NCBI RefSeq assembly: GCF_014192275.1
Contig: NZ_JACHXR010000005.1
Location: 248,001-312,000 of the forward strand
Source: Halomonas stenophila
Lineage (GTDB): Bacteria > Pseudomonadota > Gammaproteobacteria > Pseudomonadales > Halomonadaceae
Length of the DNA: 64,000 nucleotides
Reading direction: 5' to 3'
Shown here: positions 35,311 through 44,674 of the stretch, piece by piece
Position numbering within the stretch: position 1 is the first letter of the stretch
How the letters are laid out: every line of letters begins with the position of its first letter
The notes under the pieces: model-generated
Told to the model about the DNA's origin: nothing
Seen by the model: the letters and a program-made list of their open reading frames with translations, nothing else
The model's database searches: none
Position numbers and translations under genes: made by a program

Positions 35311-36567
35311 ATGGAAGCCTACTTTCTGGACTTCGCCAACCTCCTGCTGAGGTGGCTGCACGTGATCGCCGCCGTGGCCTGGATCGGCGAGTCGATCTAC
35401 TTCGTCATGCTGGACAATGGCCTGCGTCCGCCCAAGGCCGCCGAGGACCAGCGCAAGGGCGTGTTCGGCGAGATGTGGGCGGTGCATGGCGGTGGCTTCT
35501 ACCACAACCAGAAGTACGCCAGCGCCCCGGAGAAGCTCCCCGAGGACCTGCACTGGTCGTTCTGGAAGGCCTACACGACCTGGCTGTCCGGCTTCGGCCT
35601 GTTCGTGCTGCTCTACATGGCCAATCCCGGCTTCTACCTGGTCAACCCGGGCAGCGACTGGGCGTGGGCCGCCAACCTGAGCGGCTGGCAGGCCAACGTG
35701 GTGGCGCTGCTGTTCCTGCTCTCGGGCTGGGTGATCTACAACGAGATGTGCAAGCGCATCAGTCCCAACATGGAGCGCGATGGCCTGCTGAGCCTGGCCG
35801 TGGCGGTGATGATGGTGGGGGTGGCCTACCTGAGCACCCAGATCTTCGCGGGACGCGCCGCCTTCCTGCTCACCGGCGCGGTGATGGCCACCGCCATGTC
35901 GGCGAACGTCTTCTTCTGGATCATCCCGGGGCAGCGCCGCATGGTGAAGGCCATGAAGGCCGGCGAGACTCCCAACCCCATCGACGGCAAGCGCGGCAAG
36001 CAGCGCTCGGTGCACAACACCTACTTCACGCTGCCGGTGGTGCTGCTGATGCTCAGCAACCACTACTCCTTCACCTATACCCACGAGCTGTCCTGGGTGA
36101 TCATGTCGCTGTTCATCTTCGCCGGCGCCCTGATCCGCCAGTTCTTCGTGCTGATGCACGCCGGCCATCTCAAGCCGGCCTACCCGGCGGCGGGGGTCGC
36201 CCTGATCCTGGTGGCGGTGTGGGTCGGGGCGCCCACCGCGGGCAATGCCACGGCCGCCGCCACGGCCAGCACCGAGGCCGCCTCGGTCGAGGAGGCGCCG
36301 GCCGACACCGAGGTGGTGGCCCAGGGCGGGGCGCTCGAGGAGGTGCATGCCATCATCACCGAACGCTGCGTATCCTGCCACGCCCAGAACCCCGAGCATG
36401 CCGGCTTCTCGGCGGCGCCGGCCGGGGTGATCCTGGACACCCCCGAGCAGATGCTGCGCCAGGTCGACCAGATCAAGCAGGTGGTCGCCAGCGGCTACAT
36501 GCCGCTCGGCAACATCACCCAGATGACCGACGAGGAGCGTGCGAAGATCGCCGACTGGAGTCCGTGA
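35311..36567 (+). CDS. puuD: Membrane urate oxidase PuuD with C-terminal cytochrome c
   Basis: A 418-residue inner-membrane protein that oxidises urate to 5-hydroxyisourate and passes electrons to the respiratory chain. Residues 1 to about 310 form the eight-helix urate hydroxylase domain (WLHVIAAVAWIGESIYFVMLD at the start, HNTYFTLPVVLLMLSNHY near 235). An Ala/Glu-rich linker leads to a cytochrome c domain with C353-V-S-C-H357 and a late methionine in SGYMPLGN as axial ligand. It is cotranscribed with the HIU hydrolase. This replaces cofactor-free uricase. Confidence 0.94.
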   Translation: MEAYFLDFANLLLRWLHVIAAVAWIGESIYFVMLDNGLRPPKAAEDQRKGVFGEMWAVHGGGFYHNQKYASAPEKLPEDLHWSFWKAYTTWLSGFGLFVLLYMANPGFYLVNPGSDWAWAANLSGWQANVVALLFLLSGWVIYNEMCKRISPNMERDGLLSLAVAVMMVGVAYLSTQIFAGRAAFLLTGAVMATAMSANVFFWIIPGQRRMVKAMKAGETPNPIDGKRGKQRSVHNTYFTLPVVLLMLSNHYSFTYTHELSWVIMSLFIFAGALIRQFFVLMHAGHLKPAYPAAGVALILVAVWVGAPTAGNATAAATASTEAASVEEAPADTEVVAQGGALEEVHAIITERCVSCHAQNPEHAGFSAAPAGVILDTPEQMLRQVDQIKQVVASGYMPLGNITQMTDEERAKIADWSP

Positions 36568-36593
36568 GGTGACGACGAGCCGCCTCGCCCGCT

Positions 36594-36626
36594 GACCACC
36601 GCCCGCCTTTTTGGCGGGCGGTGGTC
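36594..36626 (+). terminator. Perfect hairpin after puuD
   Basis: GACCACCGCCCGCC (36594-36607) pairs with its exact complement at 36613-36626 around a TTTTT loop. There is no T-run after the stem, so it may act as a partial terminator or mRNA stabiliser before the GntR gene. Confidence 0.65.
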
Positions 36627-36642
36627 GTGTCGGGCAACGGAA

Positions 36643-36654
36643 AGCGTATACAAT
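36643..36654. promoter_or_regulatory. GTATAC-type GntR box before the GntR gene
   Basis: AGCGTATACAAT, reverse ATTGTATACGCT, lies 37 bp before the GntR start. It fits autoregulation by this regulator. Confidence 0.6.
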
Positions 36655-36691
36655 AAGCGGCATACCGGGTTTTCACGGAGGCGAGCAGTCC

Positions 36692-37432
36692 ATGAACCAG
36701 CGTCAGGTCGTTGACGGCGGCAAGTCCAGCGACGGCGGCAGTCGCCCCGGCAAGAACGGCGACGGCGCCGAGCGTCACGAGGCGATCTACCAGTCGATCA
36801 GCGATGCCATCATCGAGCATCGCCTCAAGCCCGGTGCGCGGCTGCGCGAGGATGCCCTGGCCGAGGTCTTCGGCATCAGCCGTACCGGCATCCGCAAGAT
36901 CCTGCAGCGCCTGGCCCTGGAGCAGCTGGTGACCCTGACTCCCCGCCGCGGCGCCAGCGTGACGCGGCCCACCGCCGACGAGGCCAAGGATGTCTTCGAT
37001 GCCCGGCAGATGGTCGAGTGCGGCCTGATGCCCGAGGTGGCCCGACGCATCACCGCCGAGGATGCCCAGTCGCTGCGCGAGATGGCGGCCCGGGAGCGCG
37101 AGGCGCTCCGGGCCGGCGAGCAGAGTGCCGCCATCAAGCTCTCCGCGGCCTTCCATGGGCGGCTGGCGCGGATCTCCGGCAACGCCACCCTGGCGGCCTT
37201 CGTCGAACGCCTGTGTTCGCGCTCCTCGCTGATCCTCGCGGTGTACGGCAACGCCGGGCATCTGGGCTGTGAATCCCACGACCACGACGATCTGGTGGGC
37301 TACCTGGAGAGCGGCAACGGCGAGCGTGCCCAGGCCTTCATGAGCCGCCACCTCAAGGCCATCGAGGCCTCGCTGTCCATTCGCGCGGAAGAGGACGAAG
37401 CCCCGGATCTGTTCGAGATCTTCTCGGGTTGA
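36692..37432 (+). CDS. GntR regulator (FadR subfamily), likely purine/ureide regulator
   Basis: A 246-residue regulator. A Gly/Ser-rich N-terminal lead of about 30 residues is followed by a winged helix-turn-helix (AIYQSISDAIIEHRLKPGAR...LAEVFGISRTGIRKILQRLA) and an FCD ligand domain with the metal-binding histidines H150 and H193/H215-like positions (AFHGRLARISGN, HDHDDLVGYLE, FMSRHL). It closes the urate gene cluster, and TTGTATACAA-like boxes stand before it and before other ureide genes. HpxS of Klebsiella is a comparable GntR regulator of purine use. Ligand unknown; a pathway intermediate is likely. Confidence 0.85.
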   Translation: MNQRQVVDGGKSSDGGSRPGKNGDGAERHEAIYQSISDAIIEHRLKPGARLREDALAEVFGISRTGIRKILQRLALEQLVTLTPRRGASVTRPTADEAKDVFDARQMVECGLMPEVARRITAEDAQSLREMAAREREALRAGEQSAAIKLSAAFHGRLARISGNATLAAFVERLCSRSSLILAVYGNAGHLGCESHDHDDLVGYLESGNGERAQAFMSRHLKAIEASLSIRAEEDEAPDLFEIFSG

Positions 37433-37513
37433 TCCGGTCCCCGTCGGCGTTGCAAGGCCGATGAGGCGCACCATACTGAAGGCCATACCTCCGTCCTGCG
37501 GCTGGATTGCCCC

Positions 37514-38086
37514 ATGCCTTCTGATGAGCTGCCCGACGACATCGCGCTGGAGCGGGTCTATGCGGAATACGTCCGGCTCGGTGGGATCTGCAACGACTAC
37601 ATCAAGAATGCCCTGGGCGATATCCGCCTGCTCGGCGCGATCGGGGCCCTGCTGGTCTGGGATCCGCTGGCGCGGCTCCTCGAACTGGAGGCCCGTCTCC
37701 ATCAGCCGGTGACCCCCGTCGGCTTCCTGGTGCTGCTGCTGGTCATCGTACTGGTGTTGTTCTATGACCTGCTCAAACAGTCGATCTTCTTCTTCCACTT
37801 GTCGCGGCTGCGCGAATTGGAACGGGTGCTCAACCGGAGGACCCTCGGCGACCAGCATGAGCTGTTCCATCTCGCCGGCGGCTGGCCTGGCTGGTTCCGC
37901 CGCTGCCATGCCCCCGTGGCCCGGGGCTTCTGGGGCGTCTTCTATCTGCTGGTGGTGGCCTTCCCGTCGACCCTGCTGTACCTGCAGGGCTATCTTGGCT
38001 GGCTGATCGTCTACCTGGTCAGCGCCCTGGTGCTGCTGGGGCTGCATGCCAGCTGCGCGCAGCGGGTCCTGCGCTCGCTCGGGTGA
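37514..38086 (+). CDS. Uncharacterised membrane protein
   Basis: 190 residues, not recognised. Four hydrophobic stretches at about 36-54, 68-88, 138-157 and 160-182 suggest a four-helix membrane protein with a charged linker (LRELERVLNRRTLGDQHE) in the middle. No ribosome site stands out before ATG 37514. The last 203 bp of sequence (from within codon 122) are repeated exactly at 48423-48625. The two copies then differ: here the protein ends RSLG, there RSLDSAG. This 3' end may therefore be a recombination product. Confidence 0.65.
   Translation: MPSDELPDDIALERVYAEYVRLGGICNDYIKNALGDIRLLGAIGALLVWDPLARLLELEARLHQPVTPVGFLVLLLVIVLVLFYDLLKQSIFFFHLSRLRELERVLNRRTLGDQHELFHLAGGWPGWFRRCHAPVARGFWGVFYLLVVAFPSTLLYLQGYLGWLIVYLVSALVLLGLHASCAQRVLRSLG
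37879..38081 (+). repeat. Left copy of a 203-bp perfect direct repeat
   Basis: Read base by base, this stretch is identical to 48423-48625 over 203 bp, in the same orientation, and identity stops abruptly at both ends. Here it is the 3' third of an intact membrane-protein gene. The repeats bracket 10.3 kb of catabolic and transport genes. Confidence 0.95.
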
Positions 38087-38194
38087 GTAGCGAAGCTGCC
38101 TCCTCGGGGCGTCCGGCGCGAGATCCGAGGGCCTCCGTCGTGCCATCGCCACCGGGCCGAGGGCCATCGGTGGCGACATGGCTCGAGTGAGCGT

Positions 38195-39664
38195 TCAGAA
38201 CGACCGGCTGGGGAAGCTGGTCGGGAAGATGGCGGCCGCGGGGGGGTGAAGGTGGGTGCGCTCGGGGTAGGAGGCTCTCAGTCGATCGAACTGCTGCTGT
38301 GCCTCGGCGGCCAGCTTCTCGAGGTTGACACCGGGGAGTTGCCGATCCTTCACGATGGTCCGGCCATTGACGATGACATGGGAGAAGTCCCGGCCCGAGC
38401 CGTTCATGATCATGGTCTGGATCGGATCGACGAACTGGCCCAGGTGGAAGCCGCTCAGGTCGAAGACGGTGATGTCGGCCCGGGCACCCGGCGAAAGCCG
38501 GCCCAGATCCGGCCGGTTCAGAGCCTTTGCCCCTCCCAGAGTGGCGGCGTTGTAGTAGTCGGCCGCCGAGCAGGCGCTCTCGCTGCCCTCTATCATCCGG
38601 GTAGCCATGATGCCGGTATGCATGTTGGTGACGATATCGGGGGGATAGGTATCCGTGCCCAGTCCGACCTTGATGCCGCGACGCTGCATGGTGGCTAACG
38701 AGTCCATGAAGTGCCCCATTCGAGCGCTGACTAGGGGGCAGTGCACGAGAGTCGCCTTGCTGCGCTCCAGGGCCACCAGATCCCGCTCCACGGAGTCATC
38801 CGTGGGATCCTGGCCGCCCAGGTAGATACCGTGGGGCAGCAGGACTTGCCGGTCCAGGAACCCCAGCTCATCCAGCAGGGCGAGCGAGGACTGACCGAAG
38901 CGCGCCGCTACGGTCTCGACTTCCAAGGGCGACTGACAACAGTGCAGGCGCACGGGGCAGCCGAGGGATCTCGCTGCGTCGGCCGTGCGTTCGAGCAAGT
39001 CGCGTGTACAGCACTCGATACGATCCGGGGCCAGCATCCCGCGGATCAGGCCGTTGGCCCTGCCATCGTAGTCCTTGACGAATTCGATGGCTTCCTCGAG
39101 ACCGCGCATGCCACGCGGTTCATCCCAATGAATATCGAAACGACCATCCGGGTGGATCACGGAGGCGCCGGTCCGGTAGGCCGGCCCAAGGTAGAGGCGC
39201 AGGCCGTAGTCGGCACCGATGGCCGCGGCACGCGCGAATTCCTGATAGGTCTCCCCCCACTCCCGATACAGCAAGGAGGTGATGGGCAGGGCCGTGGTGA
39301 TGCCGTTGAGGAGAAGCTGGGCGAAGGCATAGCGCTTCTTGGCATCCTCCTCTTCCGGTGTGTAGACGTCACGGGGGCCTCGTGCGACATAGGTACTGGC
39401 CCAGACGCGCCCATGACGCCAGCCCGGGGCGTTATCGAAGCCCAGCACGGTCGAATCCAGGTCCGCCAGGGCATCCAGGTCGATGAACCCTGGCCCGACC
39501 ACGGCATTGCCGGCATCGATGCGGTGGTCGAGGGGGCCGTCGTAGCCGAAACCGACATGCACGATGGTGTCGTTGTCGTAGACGACTTCACCGTTGTGGA
39601 GAATTTCATGGCCGGTACCGTCGTAGCCAATGACGTAGCGGCCGGTGATCATCGTCCTGGTCAT
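38195..39664 (-). CDS. Amidohydrolase superfamily protein with an altered metal site
   Basis: 489 residues, similar in layout to the AtzA/TrzN/SsnA group of amidohydrolases that deaminate or dechlorinate N-heterocycles. Seen: PGFIDLDALADLD near 57-69, where the family normally has PGFIDLHTHLD, so the HxH ligands are gone; RLHCCQSPLE near 245, where HxAE is usual; LLPHGIYLGG near 275; GLGTDTYPPD near 330. The later His, His and Asp remain. It may use a different metal site or bind without catalysis. AAGGAG precedes ATG 39664. It is the last gene of a minus-strand set with a second amidohydrolase and an Opp transporter. Confidence 0.8.
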   Translation of the reverse strand: MTRTMITGRYVIGYDGTGHEILHNGEVVYDNDTIVHVGFGYDGPLDHRIDAGNAVVGPGFIDLDALADLDSTVLGFDNAPGWRHGRVWASTYVARGPRDVYTPEEEDAKKRYAFAQLLLNGITTALPITSLLYREWGETYQEFARAAAIGADYGLRLYLGPAYRTGASVIHPDGRFDIHWDEPRGMRGLEEAIEFVKDYDGRANGLIRGMLAPDRIECCTRDLLERTADAARSLGCPVRLHCCQSPLEVETVAARFGQSSLALLDELGFLDRQVLLPHGIYLGGQDPTDDSVERDLVALERSKATLVHCPLVSARMGHFMDSLATMQRRGIKVGLGTDTYPPDIVTNMHTGIMATRMIEGSESACSAADYYNAATLGGAKALNRPDLGRLSPGARADITVFDLSGFHLGQFVDPIQTMIMNGSGRDFSHVIVNGRTIVKDRQLPGVNLEKLAAEAQQQFDRLRASYPERTHLHPPAAAIFPTSFPSRSF

Positions 39665-39679
39665 CCAGGTCTCCTTTCG

Positions 39680-40867
39680 TCAGACAAGGCATTCGCCATC
39701 GGCGGCGACCACACGGCCGCCCTGGACCACGGCGATGCGTGAGGCGCGATTCATGATCGCCTCGACCCGTGTCTCGCCGGCTACGACGGTGAAGTCGGCC
39801 CGGCAGCTCGGGGCGATACCGTAATCCGCGAGGCCCATCACCTGTGCGCCGCCTCCGGTGGCGATATCGAGTACCAGCTCCAGGTCTTCATCCCGGCGGA
39901 AACCGCTGCGGAAGGCCAGCAGCATGGCACGCTCGAGCATGTCGGCGTTGCCGTAGGGGCCCCAGGAATCCCGGATCCCGTCGGAGCCACAGCCCAGCGT
40001 GACACCGTCCTCGTACAGGCGCCGCACGGGGGGGAAGGCGATGTCGCCGGGGCCATGGGTCATGATGGCGATGCGGTTATCGATCAGCAGTCCGGTGAGA
40101 TGTTCGAGGTAGGCCTCATCGACCATGCCCAGACAGAAGGCATGGCTCACGGTGACCCTGCCCTGCATGCCCAGCGCCGTCGTGCGTTCGGCGATGAGTT
40201 CCAGGGCGAAGGCGCCGAGCATGCCGGGTTCGTGGAGGTGGATATCGATGCCCACGCCGGCCCGGTCGGCGATGGCGAAGATGGTGTCCAGATGGCGTAC
40301 CGGATCACGGTCCATGCTGGACGGGTCGATGCCACCGACCAGATCGGCTCCCATGCTGATCGCCTCGGCCATGAGGGCCTCGGTCCCGGGGCGAACCAGC
40401 AGGCCGCTCTGGGGGAAGGCCACGACTTGCAGGTGGATCGCCTCCCGGAAGCGATCCCGGGTGGCCAGGACCCCCTCGAGATTGGCCAGGCCGATCTCCG
40501 TATCGATATCGACATGGGTGCGGATATGGGTCGTGCCCATGGTGATGGCCTGACGGACCTGGTTCGTCGACTGCTCTTCCGGTGAGTAGCCGAGCGCCTT
40601 CCTGACACGGCGCTCGTCCGCGATGCGTGACTGGATCGTCGGCCCGGCACTGTGCCGGTGCCACGACCGCCCCCATAGGGTCTTGTCCAGATGGGTATGG
40701 GCATCCACCAGGCCGGGAAGCAGGATGCCGTTGCGTCCATCGACGACCCTGATGCCCGGTGCCTCGAGGCCGGCGCCGACCCGTTTCACCACGCCATCGA
40801 TCACCAGGACATCGGCGCGGTCCCCCTCGAGCGGGCGTACGTTCTGCAACAGTAAGGATTCGGTCAT
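39680..40867 (-). CDS. Cytosine deaminase-like amidohydrolase (CodA/AtzC type)
   Basis: A 395-residue metal-dependent deaminase. All expected ligands are present: HTH in VDAHTHLDKTLW near 60, the RTHVDID segment near 115, DIHLHEPG near 210 with the catalytic Glu, SHAFCLG near 245 and SDGIRDSW near 310. Family members act on cytosine, isoguanine, creatinine-like rings or N-isopropylammelide. The neighbouring amidohydrolase and flavin reductase suggest a ring-opening pathway for an unknown N-heterocycle. ATG 40867 has AGGGAG upstream; an open frame continues upstream into the next gene without a start signal. Confidence 0.86.
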   Translation of the reverse strand: MTESLLLQNVRPLEGDRADVLVIDGVVKRVGAGLEAPGIRVVDGRNGILLPGLVDAHTHLDKTLWGRSWHRHSAGPTIQSRIADERRVRKALGYSPEEQSTNQVRQAITMGTTHIRTHVDIDTEIGLANLEGVLATRDRFREAIHLQVVAFPQSGLLVRPGTEALMAEAISMGADLVGGIDPSSMDRDPVRHLDTIFAIADRAGVGIDIHLHEPGMLGAFALELIAERTTALGMQGRVTVSHAFCLGMVDEAYLEHLTGLLIDNRIAIMTHGPGDIAFPPVRRLYEDGVTLGCGSDGIRDSWGPYGNADMLERAMLLAFRSGFRRDEDLELVLDIATGGGAQVMGLADYGIAPSCRADFTVVAGETRVEAIMNRASRIAVVQGGRVVAADGECLV

Positions 40868-40880
40868 GATCGTCTCCCTG

Positions 40881-41552
40881 TCAGTTGATGCCGTCGTCCA
40901 CGGACAGCGTGTCTTCGCAGGCTTCCCGGTCGCGGGTGGCCTGAAACGCCTCGAGGCTCGGGCGTGGCAACTCGAACTGGGTCTCGGCAAACAGGTAGGC
41001 GTCGGCATGGAGACGGGCCAGCGGATGATAGGCTTCGGGGCGAACCCTGAGGGTCCGGGGATCGATAAACTCATCCTGCACGTGCATGTGCAGTACCTCG
41101 CCAACGATCACCGAGCGGTTGGGGTATTCCAGCGATTCGGTCTTGCGACACTCCATGGCCACCGGTGCCTCGAGGATGCGGCCGGTGAGCAGTGTGCGGC
41201 TGGGGGCCAGGGTCAGCCCCGCGGCGGACACCTCGTCCTCCTCGGGGGGGAAGTCCAGGGAGGTGGTGATCATCGGGTGAGCGATGCGCTCATTGACCAG
41301 GTTGACCACGAACTCACCGTTGTCGTGGATGTTCCGGGTGGTGTCCTTGTAGCGCCCATCTGGACGGTGCTGGATGCCCAGGATGAGGATCGGGGGCTCG
41401 TCGCCGAAGACGTTGAAGAAGCTCATCGGCCCGGCATTCGAGACGCCCGTCTGGTCCATGGTCGTCACCAGGGCGATGGGCCTGGGAACGATGAAGCTGA
41501 CCAGGAGCTTGTAGCGCTCCTGCTTGCTCAACTGACTGAAATCAAATTCCAT
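40881..41552 (-). CDS. Flavin reductase-like (DIM6/NTAB) protein
   Basis: A 223-residue FMN-binding split-barrel protein. FIVPRPIALVTTMDQTGVSNAGPMSFFNVFGDEPP (by position, 20-54) is the flavin-binding start of the family, and NGEFVVNLVNE near 87 follows. Relatives supply reduced flavin to monooxygenases or oxidise small substrates directly. No partner oxygenase is adjacent, so it may act alone. It lies 13 bp before the deaminase gene. Confidence 0.82.
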   Translation of the reverse strand: MEFDFSQLSKQERYKLLVSFIVPRPIALVTTMDQTGVSNAGPMSFFNVFGDEPPILILGIQHRPDGRYKDTTRNIHDNGEFVVNLVNERIAHPMITTSLDFPPEEDEVSAAGLTLAPSRTLLTGRILEAPVAMECRKTESLEYPNRSVIVGEVLHMHVQDEFIDPRTLRVRPEAYHPLARLHADAYLFAETQFELPRPSLEAFQATRDREACEDTLSVDDGIN

Positions 41553-41581
41553 CGGGATTCCTTCGGTTGTCTGGGGCCAGG

Positions 41582-42664
41582 TCAGGCCCTGGTGATGAGT
41601 CGCCCTTCCTCGACGGCATGACAGGCAACGAAGCCGCGCTCGACATTGTGGAGCGGTCGGGGCGCTTCCCTCTTGCAGCGCGCGTTGGCGTGTGGGCAGC
41701 GCGGATGGAAGGCACAGCCGCTGGGTGGGTCGAGGGGGCTCGGCACCTCGCCACCAACCGGTGTACGGGCACGACCGGTCATCTTCAGGTCAGGAATGGA
41801 GTCGAGCAGCATGCGGGTGTAGGGATGCTGGGGACGTCGAAAGAGCTCATGCTTGGTGCCGACCTCCACCAGACGCCCCAGGTACATGACGCCGATCCGG
41901 TCGGAGATGTGGTAAACCACCGACAGGTCATGGCTGATGAACAGGTAGGTCAGCGCGAACTCGCGCTGCAGGTCCTTCATCAGGTTGAGGATCTGGGCCT
42001 GCACGGAGACGTCGAGCGCCGAGGTGGGCTCGTCACAGACGATGAACTCCGGGTTGCTGGCGAGGGCTCTGGCGATGGAGATGCGCTGGCGCTGGCCGCC
42101 GGAGAACTCGTGAGGATACTTCTCGCCATCCTGCGCGTTGAGCCCCACGCATTCCAGGAGTGTCGCCACGCGCTCATCGATCGCCTTCTGCCCGTCGAGC
42201 AGGCCGAAGACGGTCAGCGGCTCGGCGATGATATTCCGAACGCGCCACCGGGGGTTCAGGCTGGCATAGGGATCCTGGAAGATCATCTGCAGGCGATGGC
42301 GAATGGCGTCCATGTCCTGACGGCTATGGGTGGCGATATCCTCCCCCTCGAACTCGATATTGCCGGAGGTGGTGTCATTCAGGCCGACCACCAGTTTGGC
42401 GATGGTGGACTTGCCGCAGCCGGATTCCCCGACCAGGCTGAAGGTCTCGCCACGATAGATGTCGAAGCTGACGCCATCCACGGCCTTGACCACCTGTCTT
42501 TCCTTGCGCTCGAGCAGGCGGTTGAGCAGTGGGGGCGAGACATCGAAATGACGCTTCAGGTTGGCGATACGGAAGACGGGAGTCACCGACGGCATGTCGG
42601 AGACGTCTTCCCGGGGGCGAGTCTGTGTCGCCGAGGCGCTGTAGATCTCCTGGGTCATATTCAT
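41582..42664 (-). CDS. Oligopeptide/dipeptide-type ABC transporter ATPase (OppF/DppF)
   Basis: A 360-residue ATPase with Walker [10 protein letters not shown] near 74, signature [17 protein letters not shown] near 180 and Walker [13 protein letters not shown] near 202. The C-terminal oligopeptide-transporter extension has a [19 protein letters not shown] cysteine cluster that can hold an iron-sulfur cluster in this family. ATG 42664 overlaps the oppD stop by four bases and has GAGGAG upstream. It pairs with the next gene to drive the importer. Confidence 0.9.
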   Translation of the reverse strand: MNMTQEIYSASATQTRPREDVSDMPSVTPVFRIANLKRHFDVSPPLLNRLLERKERQVVKAVDGVSFDIYRGETFSLVGESGCGKSTIAKLVVGLNDTTSGNIEFEGEDIATHSRQDMDAIRHRLQMIFQDPYASLNPRWRVRNIIAEPLTVFGLLDGQKAIDERVATLLECVGLNAQDGEKYPHEFSGGQRQRISIARALASNPEFIVCDEPTSALDVSVQAQILNLMKDLQREFALTYLFISHDLSVVYHISDRIGVMYLGRLVEVGTKHELFRRPQHPYTRMLLDSIPDLKMTGRARTPVGGEVPSPLDPPSGCAFHPRCPHANARCKREAPRPLHNVERGFVACHAVEEGRLITRA

Positions 42665-43716
42665 GCGTTGGCTCCTCGGCGGTGGTCTGCGGTGGGTGAC
42701 GGGGCTGACGTGGGCCAGGGCGAGCGATCGGTCATCGCCGTCTCCTCGACGAGCCAGCAGGCAGCGTCGCTGTTTTCCACGGCGATCAGGTCCGGGCGCT
42801 CGGTTCTGCAGCGCGAGAAGGCACGGGGGCAGCGAGGGTTGAAGGCGCACCCGTCGGGTATGGACGCCAGGCGTGGCATGGAGCCCTCGATCTGTTCCAG
42901 CCGGTCGACATCGTTAAGGATGGTGGGGATGGAATTCATCAACCCACGCGTATAAGGGTGCTTCGCGTGCTTGATGACATCGGTCACCGGACCGACTTCC
43001 GCCAGTCGACCGGCATACATCACGGCGACGCGGTCGGCGGCCTCGGCGATGACGCCCATGTCATGGGTTACCAGCATGACCGCCGTGCCCTTCTCCCTGC
43101 AGAGTCGCTTGAGTACCGCAATGATCTGGGCCTGTACCGACACATCCAGTGCCGTGGTCGGCTCATCGGCGATGACCAGCCTCGGTTCCACGCACAGGGC
43201 CAGGGCGATCACCACCCGTTGGCGCATGCCGCCGGAGAACTGGTGCGGGTACTGGTCGATCCGTGTTTCGGGGGCGGGCAGTCCGACCTCTTCCAGCATG
43301 CGGATGGCGCGCCGGCGGGCCTCCTTCTTGCTCATCGGAAGGTGGGTGCGGATCGTCTCCACGAGCTGGTGGCCGATGGTATACAAGGGGTTCAGGCTGG
43401 TCAGTGGATCCTGGAAGATGGCGCCGATATCCCTGCCGCGCAGGCGGCGCATCTCCTCCTGGGAGAGGTTGTCGATGCGTTTGCCTTCGAGTCGGATCTG
43501 GCCGGCACTGATGCGTCCAGGCGTTTCCAGCAGCCCCGTGATCGCGGTGCCGGTCAAGGACTTGCCGGCACCGGACTCGCCCACGACACCGAGGATCTCG
43601 CCTGGTGCGATCTGCAGGGAGACGCCATCGATGGCCTTCAGGGCTCCGCGTCGCGTATCGAACTCGATGTGCAGGTCACTGACTTCCAGGACCGGGGTTG
43701 TCTCATGTGCAGTCAT
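42661..43716 (-). CDS. Oligopeptide/dipeptide-type ABC transporter ATPase (OppD/DppD)
   Basis: A 351-residue ATPase. Walker A GESGAGKSLTG near 47, signature FSGGMRQRVVIALALC near 165, Walker B LVIADEPTTALD near 184. A cysteine cluster (CAFNPRCPRAFSRCRTERP) closes the core domain, followed by a tail that runs to the overlap with the next ATPase. It is translationally coupled to it (ATGA). Confidence 0.9.
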   Translation of the reverse strand: MTAHETTPVLEVSDLHIEFDTRRGALKAIDGVSLQIAPGEILGVVGESGAGKSLTGTAITGLLETPGRISAGQIRLEGKRIDNLSQEEMRRLRGRDIGAIFQDPLTSLNPLYTIGHQLVETIRTHLPMSKKEARRRAIRMLEEVGLPAPETRIDQYPHQFSGGMRQRVVIALALCVEPRLVIADEPTTALDVSVQAQIIAVLKRLCREKGTAVMLVTHDMGVIAEAADRVAVMYAGRLAEVGPVTDVIKHAKHPYTRGLMNSIPTILNDVDRLEQIEGSMPRLASIPDGCAFNPRCPRAFSRCRTERPDLIAVENSDAACWLVEETAMTDRSPWPTSAPSPTADHRRGANA

Positions 43717-43727
43717 GGTCGTCTCCC

Positions 43728-44663
43728 TCAGCGAAGTTTGGGGTTGAGTGCATCGCGTAGCCAGTCACCCAGCAGGTTCACCGACAGCACGAGCAGCACC
43801 AGCACCATGGAGGGGAAAATGACTACCCACCAGACGCCGGAGAACAGGAACTCGTTGCCGATCCTGATCAGGGTGCCGAGTGATGGCTCCGTGGGGGGCA
43901 TACCGACCCCCAGAAATGACAGGGCGGCCTCGATGAGAATGGCGATGGCGAGGTTGACGGTGGCGACCACCAGGATGGGGCCGACCACATTGGGCAGGAT
44001 ATGTCTGGCCATGATCGCGCGGGAGCGCAGGCCGATGACGCGGGCGGCGAGGACATACTCGCGGTTCTTCTCGACCAGGGTCGAGCCCCGTACGGTGCGC
44101 GCATACTGCACCCAGGTGGTCAGTCCGATGGCGAGAATGAGCACGAAGATGACGGCATCATGCTGCATTTCCGGTGGCAGGACGCCCCTGGCGACACCAT
44201 TGATCAATAATGCCACCAGGATCGGTGGGAAGCTGATCATGATGTCGGCGATACGCATGATCGTGGCATCGACCGCTCCCCCGACATAGGCGGCCAGAAG
44301 TCCCAGGCAAACACCCAGTACCATGGCGAAGGCCACGCTCGCCAGGCCGACCAGAATGGAAATTCGTGCACCGTACAGGATCGCCGACAGCACATCACGG
44401 CCCTGACCATCGGTCCCGAGCAGGAAGGCACTGTCCCCCCCCGAGACCCATGCCGGCGGAAGTTCACTGTTCAACAGACTGAGGGTGCTGACATCGAAGG
44501 GATCGTGTGGCGCGATCCAGGGGGCCAGAATCGCGGCGAGTATCAGCGTGACCACCACGACGGAGGCGACGATGGTGACCGGTGAACGGCGAAAGCTATA
44601 GAACAGGTCGCTGTCGATGAACCTGTACAAGCTGTTGCCGAGTCTTTGCGTTGTGGTACTCAT
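43728..44663 (-). CDS. Oligopeptide/dipeptide-type ABC permease (OppC/DppC)
   Basis: A 311-residue permease. The N-terminal cytoplasmic stretch and first helix (PVTIVASVVVVTLILAAILAPWIAPHDPF) are typical of DppC. The DGQGRDVLSAILYGARISILVG segment and the coupling loop REYVLAARVIGLRSRAIMARHILPN (both by position) follow. It pairs with the OppB-type permease next to it. GAGGAG precedes the ATG. Confidence 0.9.
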   Translation of the reverse strand: MSTTTQRLGNSLYRFIDSDLFYSFRRSPVTIVASVVVVTLILAAILAPWIAPHDPFDVSTLSLLNSELPPAWVSGGDSAFLLGTDGQGRDVLSAILYGARISILVGLASVAFAMVLGVCLGLLAAYVGGAVDATIMRIADIMISFPPILVALLINGVARGVLPPEMQHDAVIFVLILAIGLTTWVQYARTVRGSTLVEKNREYVLAARVIGLRSRAIMARHILPNVVGPILVVATVNLAIAILIEAALSFLGVGMPPTEPSLGTLIRIGNEFLFSGVWWVVIFPSMVLVLLVLSVNLLGDWLRDALNPKLR

Positions 44664-44674
44664 GGATAAGCTCC

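Noticed and set aside
43379..43384. GTATAC inside the OppD gene (also at 45761 and 60123)
   Set aside because: These lie within coding regions and lack the AT-rich flanks of the intergenic boxes; treated as chance. The one at 48281 is intergenic but also has poor flanks.
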